Source: JACMQX01 sp040385105
Lineage (GTDB): Bacteria > Pseudomonadota > Gammaproteobacteria > Burkholderiales > Burkholderiaceae_C
Assembly (NCBI GenBank): GCA_040385105.1
Contig: JAZKHY010000013.1
Span: 116,523-180,522, forward strand
Length of the DNA: 64,000 nt
Direction of reading: 5' to 3'
A program made the position numbers and the translations under genes. Position 1 is the stretch's first letter, and each line of letters opens with the position of its first letter. Below the pieces are notes generated by a model. It was given only the letters and a program-made list of their open reading frames with translations. It was not told the origin of the DNA and searched no databases. This document shows positions 60,168 through 64,000 of this stretch, one piece after another.

Positions 60168-60839
60168 ATGACCGCTGCCACCCCACACGGCCCCTCGCTG
60201 CAAACCCCCCGCGTGACGCTTGAGCGGCGGCCCACCCGCGGCCAGTACGACTTGGCAGCGATTGCCCCGATCCTGGATGAAAGCTTTCTCTGCCACGTGG
60301 GCTTCAGCGTCGAAGGCCAGCCCTACGTCATCCCCACGGGTTACGGCCGCAAGGGCGACGTGCTGTACATCCATGGCTCGGCAGCCAGCCGCATGCTGCG
60401 CACCCTGGCCGACGGCGTGGACGTTTGCGTGACGGTCACCATCCTGGACGCGCTGGTGCTGGCGCGCTCGGCCTTCAACCACTCGATGAACTACCGCTCG
60501 GTGGTCATCCTCGGCCGCGCCACGCTGGTCGAGGGCGACGAGAAGATGGAGGCGCTCAAGGTCTTCTCCGACCAGCTGCTGCCCGGCCGCTGGGAAGATG
60601 CCCGCGCACCCAACAAGACCGAGATGCTGGCCACCTCGGTGCTCAAGCTCAAGATCACCGAGGCCTCGGCCAAGGTCCGCAAGGGCCCGCCGCTGGACGA
60701 CGACGAGGACCTGCCCCACCCCTGCTGGGCCGGGCTGCTTCAGTACAGGCAGGTCGTGTCGGGCCTGGAGCCTGACCCCAGGCTCGCGCCCGGCGTCCCC
60801 GTGCCCGAATACCTCAAGGTGAAGCTGGCAGGGAAATAA
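60168..60839 (+). CDS. Pyridoxamine 5'-phosphate oxidase-like FMN split-barrel protein
   Basis: A 223-residue protein of the Pyridox_ox_2/NimA-like family. Core features: an N-terminal helix (YDLAAIAPILDES), strands FLCHVGFSVEGQPYVIPTGYGRKGDVLYIHG, then VCVTVTILDALVLARSAFNHSMNYRSVVILGRA, giving the flavin-binding barrel. AAGGACA precedes the ATG. Divergent from mocR and probably controlled by it. Might detoxify or oxidise a nitrogen compound; substrate unknown. Confidence 0.85.
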   Translation: MTAATPHGPSLQTPRVTLERRPTRGQYDLAAIAPILDESFLCHVGFSVEGQPYVIPTGYGRKGDVLYIHGSAASRMLRTLADGVDVCVTVTILDALVLARSAFNHSMNYRSVVILGRATLVEGDEKMEALKVFSDQLLPGRWEDARAPNKTEMLATSVLKLKITEASAKVRKGPPLDDDEDLPHPCWAGLLQYRQVVSGLEPDPRLAPGVPVPEYLKVKLAGK

Positions 60840-60862
60840 GCACCTGACCTACACTTCGGGGC

Positions 60863-63466
60863 ATGCAGACCCCGTTGCCCGACCCCAGCCTCGTCGAGGC
60901 CGTCAACCCGACGGCCTGGTGGCGCCGCTGGTGGCGCAGGCAGACCCCCACCCGGCAGGACCGCTTTGCCATGCTGGGCCCGCTGGCAGCGGTGCTGCTG
61001 TTCATGGCGGCCATCGTCTCGGCGTTCTGGTACCTGCGTGTCGAGGAAATGGAGCGCGAGCAGGAAGCTGTCAAGCGCGATGTGGAATACGCGCAGCAAC
61101 GCGTGCGCCTGCGCCTGCTGGAGCGCCAGGAGCAGCTGATGCGCATCGCGCGCGACCTGTCCAGCAAGGAGATTGACTCCGAGGAGTTCATGGGCCGCGC
61201 CGAGTCGCTCGTGAACCAGTACCCCGAGCTGCAGGCCATCACCTGGATCGACGACCGGCGCCGCGTGCGCGCCAGCTACGCCGCGCCCAGCGTCAGCAAC
61301 ACCCTGCTGCGCCTGCCCGGCGAAGTGCTGCGGGTGGGCGAGACCGAAACCATCTACAGCCTGGCGCGCGACCTGCAGCAGCCGGTGTTTTCCCAGCCCG
61401 TAGCCGTCCCCCAGCCTGCCGGCACGGGCGCAGGCAGCATTGCCGCGCAGGGCGGCACGTCGTCCGGCGCAGCGCCCCGCGCCCTGCAACTGCATATCCC
61501 GATGACCGAGCAGGGGCGCTTTGCGGGCGTGATCCTGGGCGAATACTCGATCGACGGGCTGCTGCGCTACGGCGTGCCGGCCGAAGTCACCGCCAAGTAC
61601 GCCGTGGCGCTGCTGGATGCAAAGAACGGCATCCTGGCCGGCAACGCCGTGCCGCCCCGCAACCCGGCGACCAAGCTGCTCCCCTGGGCCGACCAGACCA
61701 ACGAGTACGAGGTGCCGGTGTCACCAGTGGGCAACGGCCTGATCATCCGGGCACAGGCGTACCGGACGTCACAGGGCGTCATCGGCAGCGCTCTGTTCTG
61801 GCTGGTGGCTGCCCTGAGCGCCCTCACCTCCTGGATGCTGATCGGCACCTGGCGCCACACCCGCCGCCGCATGCAGGCGCAGCAGGCGCTGGTGGCCGAG
61901 ACCAACTTCCGCCGCGCCATGGAAAACTCCATGCTCACCGGCATGCGCGCGCTCGACCTGCAGGGCCGCATCACCTACGTGAATGCCGCCTTCTGCCAGA
62001 TGACCGGCTGGAGCGAGGGCGAGCTGGTCGGCCGCACCGCCCCCTTCCCCTACTGGCCCGAAGCCGACCGCGAGTCGCTCGCCGCCCGGCTGGAGGACGA
62101 GCTCAACGGCCGGACCACACCGGGCGGTTTCCAGGTGCGCGTCAAGCGCAAGGACGGCAGCCTGTTCGACGCCCGACTCTATGTGTCCCCCCTGATCGAC
62201 GCGCGCGGCCAGCAGACCGGCTGGATGACCTCGATGACCGACATCACCGAGCCCAACCGCATCCGCGAGCAGCTGTCGGCATCCTACGAGCGCTTCACCA
62301 CGGTGCTGGAGGCGCTGGACGCTTCGGTGTCGGTGGCGCCGCTGGGCAGCGAGGAACTGCTGTTTGCCAACAAGCTGTACCGCCTGTGGTTCGGTTCCCA
62401 GACGGCCGGCCACCTGCAGCTGGTGGCGCAGGCCGGTGTTCCCTCCAAACCGCCGAGCGATGAGTCCATGGACGAGGTCGACTCCTTCGTCGGGCTCCCG
62501 ACCGATTCGCTCACGACAACCCGCAGCGAGAATGCCGAAATCTACGTACCCGAGCTGGGCAAGTGGCTCGAAGTGCGCTCGCGCTACCTCAACTGGGTGG
62601 ACGGGCGCCTGGCCCAGATGGTGATTGCCTCCGACATCACGCCGCGCCGCCATGCCGAGGAGCTGTCGGCCGCGCAGGCCGAGCGCGCCCAGTCGGCCAG
62701 CCGGCTGATCACCATGGGCGAGATGGCGTCCAGCGTCGCGCACGAGCTGAACCAGCCGCTCACCGCCATCAACAACTACTGCAACGGCATGGTCTCGCGC
62801 ATCAAGGGCAAGCAGATCACCGAGGAAGACCTGCTCAAGGCGCTGGAGAAAACCGCGCACCAGGCCCAGCGCGCCGGGCAGATCATCCAGCGCATCCGCA
62901 CCTTCGTGAAGCGCAGCGAGCCCAACCGCATGCTGTCCGACGTGGCCGAGATGGTCACCGAGGCGGTGGAGCTGGCCGAGATCGAGCTGCGCCGGCGCAA
63001 CGTGCGCCTGTCGCACTATGTGGCGGCGCGGCTGCCGCAGGTCATGGTGGACCCGATCCTCATCGAGCAGGTGCTGGTCAATCTGCTGAAAAACGCCGCC
63101 GAATCGATCGACCATGCCCAGCGCCCCACCGCGCGGCGCAGCGTGGAACTGCGGGTGATCCCGCGCCAGGTGGACGAGCAGCCGGTGATCGAGTTCTCGG
63201 TGCTCGACACCGGCGCCGGCCTGGCCCCGGAAGTGATGGACCGGCTGTATGAAGCCTTCTTCTCCACCAAGGTCGAAGGCATGGGGATTGGCCTCAACCT
63301 GTGCCGCACCATCGTCGAGTCGCACCAGGGCCGGATGCAGGCGGAGAACCTCTACAATGGCCCGGACGTGGTTGGGTGCCGCTTCTCGTTCTGGATCCCG
63401 CTCGCGGGCCCCTCCGGCCATCCTGCCCTTTCCGTTGTAACAAAAGACCCCGGGGTAACTGCATGA
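60863..63466 (+). CDS. PAS-domain sensor histidine kinase
   Basis: An 867-residue membrane sensor. TM1 (FAMLGPLAAVLLFMAAIVSAFWYL, about 36-58) and TM2 (about 305-325) enclose a ~240-residue periplasmic domain. One PAS domain follows (RAMENSMLTGMRALDLQGRITYVN) and then a second, less typical one. The kinase has H627 in SSVAHELNQPLTAINNYC and an ATPase domain with NLLKNAAESID, DTGAGL and GMGIGLNLCRTIVESH. It overlaps the downstream FixJ-like regulator gene by 4 nt, forming a FixL/FixJ-type pair. The periplasmic ligand is unknown. Confidence 0.92.
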   Translation: MQTPLPDPSLVEAVNPTAWWRRWWRRQTPTRQDRFAMLGPLAAVLLFMAAIVSAFWYLRVEEMEREQEAVKRDVEYAQQRVRLRLLERQEQLMRIARDLSSKEIDSEEFMGRAESLVNQYPELQAITWIDDRRRVRASYAAPSVSNTLLRLPGEVLRVGETETIYSLARDLQQPVFSQPVAVPQPAGTGAGSIAAQGGTSSGAAPRALQLHIPMTEQGRFAGVILGEYSIDGLLRYGVPAEVTAKYAVALLDAKNGILAGNAVPPRNPATKLLPWADQTNEYEVPVSPVGNGLIIRAQAYRTSQGVIGSALFWLVAALSALTSWMLIGTWRHTRRRMQAQQALVAETNFRRAMENSMLTGMRALDLQGRITYVNAAFCQMTGWSEGELVGRTAPFPYWPEADRESLAARLEDELNGRTTPGGFQVRVKRKDGSLFDARLYVSPLIDARGQQTGWMTSMTDITEPNRIREQLSASYERFTTVLEALDASVSVAPLGSEELLFANKLYRLWFGSQTAGHLQLVAQAGVPSKPPSDESMDEVDSFVGLPTDSLTTTRSENAEIYVPELGKWLEVRSRYLNWVDGRLAQMVIASDITPRRHAEELSAAQAERAQSASRLITMGEMASSVAHELNQPLTAINNYCNGMVSRIKGKQITEEDLLKALEKTAHQAQRAGQIIQRIRTFVKRSEPNRMLSDVAEMVTEAVELAEIELRRRNVRLSHYVAARLPQVMVDPILIEQVLVNLLKNAAESIDHAQRPTARRSVELRVIPRQVDEQPVIEFSVLDTGAGLAPEVMDRLYEAFFSTKVEGMGIGLNLCRTIVESHQGRMQAENLYNGPDVVGCRFSFWIPLAGPSGHPALSVVTKDPGVTA

Positions 63467-64000
63467 GCTTGATTCCGAAAAAAGGCACGGTTTATGTCGT
63501 TGACGACGATGAGGCCGTGCGCGACTCGCTGCAGTGGCTGCTTGAAGGCAAGGACTACCGCGTCCGCTGCTTTGACTCCGCCGAGTCTTTCCTGTCCCGC
63601 TACGACCCGCGCGAAGTCGCCTGCCTGATCGTGGACATCCGCATGGGCGGCATGACCGGCCTGGAGCTGCAGGACCGCCTGATCGAGCGCAAGTCTCCCC
63701 TGCCCATCGTGTTCATCACCGGCCATGGCGATGTGCCGATGGCGGTGAACACCATGAAGAAGGGCGCGATGGACTTCATCCAGAAGCCCTTCAAGGAAGA
63801 CGAGCTTGTGAGCCTGGTCGAGCGCATGCTGGACCATGCCAAGGGCGCCTTTGCCGAATACCAGAGCGCAGCCAGCCGCGACGCCCTGCTGTCCAAGCTG
63901 ACCTCGCGTGAAGCCCAGGTGCTGGAGCGCATCGTCGCCGGGCGGCTGAACAAGCAGATCGCCGACGACCTGGGCATCAGCATCAAGACGGTGGAGGCGC
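63463..64000 (+). CDS. FixJ-family response regulator (3' partial)
   Basis: ATG 63463 overlaps the kinase stop (ATGA). The receiver has VYVVDDDEAVRDSL, phospho-acceptor D in CLIVDIRMGGMTG, and K in IQKPFKEDEL. The LuxR-type helix-turn-helix begins LTSREAQVLERIVAGRLNKQIADDLGISIKTVEA and is cut by the window end within the recognition helix. It is the partner of the preceding sensor kinase and a DNA-binding activator. Confidence 0.92.
   Translation, partial: MSLIPKKGTVYVVDDDEAVRDSLQWLLEGKDYRVRCFDSAESFLSRYDPREVACLIVDIRMGGMTGLELQDRLIERKSPLPIVFITGHGDVPMAVNTMKKGAMDFIQKPFKEDELVSLVERMLDHAKGAFAEYQSAASRDALLSKLTSREAQVLERIVAGRLNKQIADDLGISIKTVEA

Noticed and set aside
1..64000. tRNA, rRNA, CRISPR arrays, insertion sequences
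   Set aside because: Looked for while reading; no cloverleaf-like, ribosomal, regularly spaced repeat or transposase sequence was seen. A covariance-model scan would be needed to exclude small RNAs.

Overview
The window is high-GC DNA with the gene content of a betaproteobacterium of the order Burkholderiales, most likely family Comamonadaceae. Supporting signs are three Bug-type periplasmic receptors, a proteasome-like protease gene inside the pyruvate dehydrogenase operon, an isoquinoline-oxidoreductase-type molybdenum enzyme, and dispersed palindromic repeats of the kind common in Proteobacteria. The assignment rests on gene content only. No rRNA, tRNA or CRISPR array was seen.

Region by region. 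1-17.4 kb is mostly housekeeping and metabolism: a SPINDLY/OGT-like glycosyltransferase (5' end outside the window), propionyl-CoA synthetase (prpE), an isochorismatase-fold hydrolase, a membrane protein with a degenerate GGDEF domain facing a two-component pair, an aldose sugar dehydrogenase, an NlpC/P60 hydrolase, a Bug receptor, a glycosyltransferase, a two-subunit molybdenum hydroxylase, and a soxXYZA set without soxB or soxCD.

17.4-27.9 kb is an accessory defence-type island, with visibly lower GC from about 17.43 to 24.95 kb. It holds a two-gene AAA ATPase plus HNH nuclease module, a decayed copy of the soxA 3' end, and an operon of an unknown 216-residue protein with a 1257-residue nuclease-STAND NTPase. 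Next come a NYN-domain RNase-like gene with a strongly folded upstream region, an AbiEi-type antitoxin with a perfect palindromic operator but only 28 codons of its toxin partner, and a Fic gene split by a stop codon with its middle missing.

27.9-42.4 kb holds a YecA-like SEC-C protein, an ArsR-SRPBCC pair with a palindromic operator, an MDR oxidoreductase, pilU with a cNMP-binding protein, a probable permuted papain-fold protein, a solute-binding lipoprotein, an MFS transporter and a DUF11-repeat surface protein. It ends in the scar of a contact-dependent inhibition locus: a frameshifted TpsB/CdiB, a CdiA cut down to its signal region, and a preserved YezG-like immunity gene.

42.5-49.3 kb is the pyruvate dehydrogenase operon aceE-aceF-bph-lpdA, whose last three genes are joined by 4-nt overlaps. 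49.5-60.8 kb is an uncharacterised catabolic cluster: two Bug receptors, two DapA-family aldolases, ferredoxin and ferredoxin reductase, a molybdopterin oxidoreductase, a NIPSNAP protein, an NTF2-fold protein, a MocR regulator and an FMN split-barrel protein. A GGAGCCAC motif recurs at three of its promoters. 60.9-64 kb encodes a PAS sensor kinase and a FixJ-type regulator cut by the window end.
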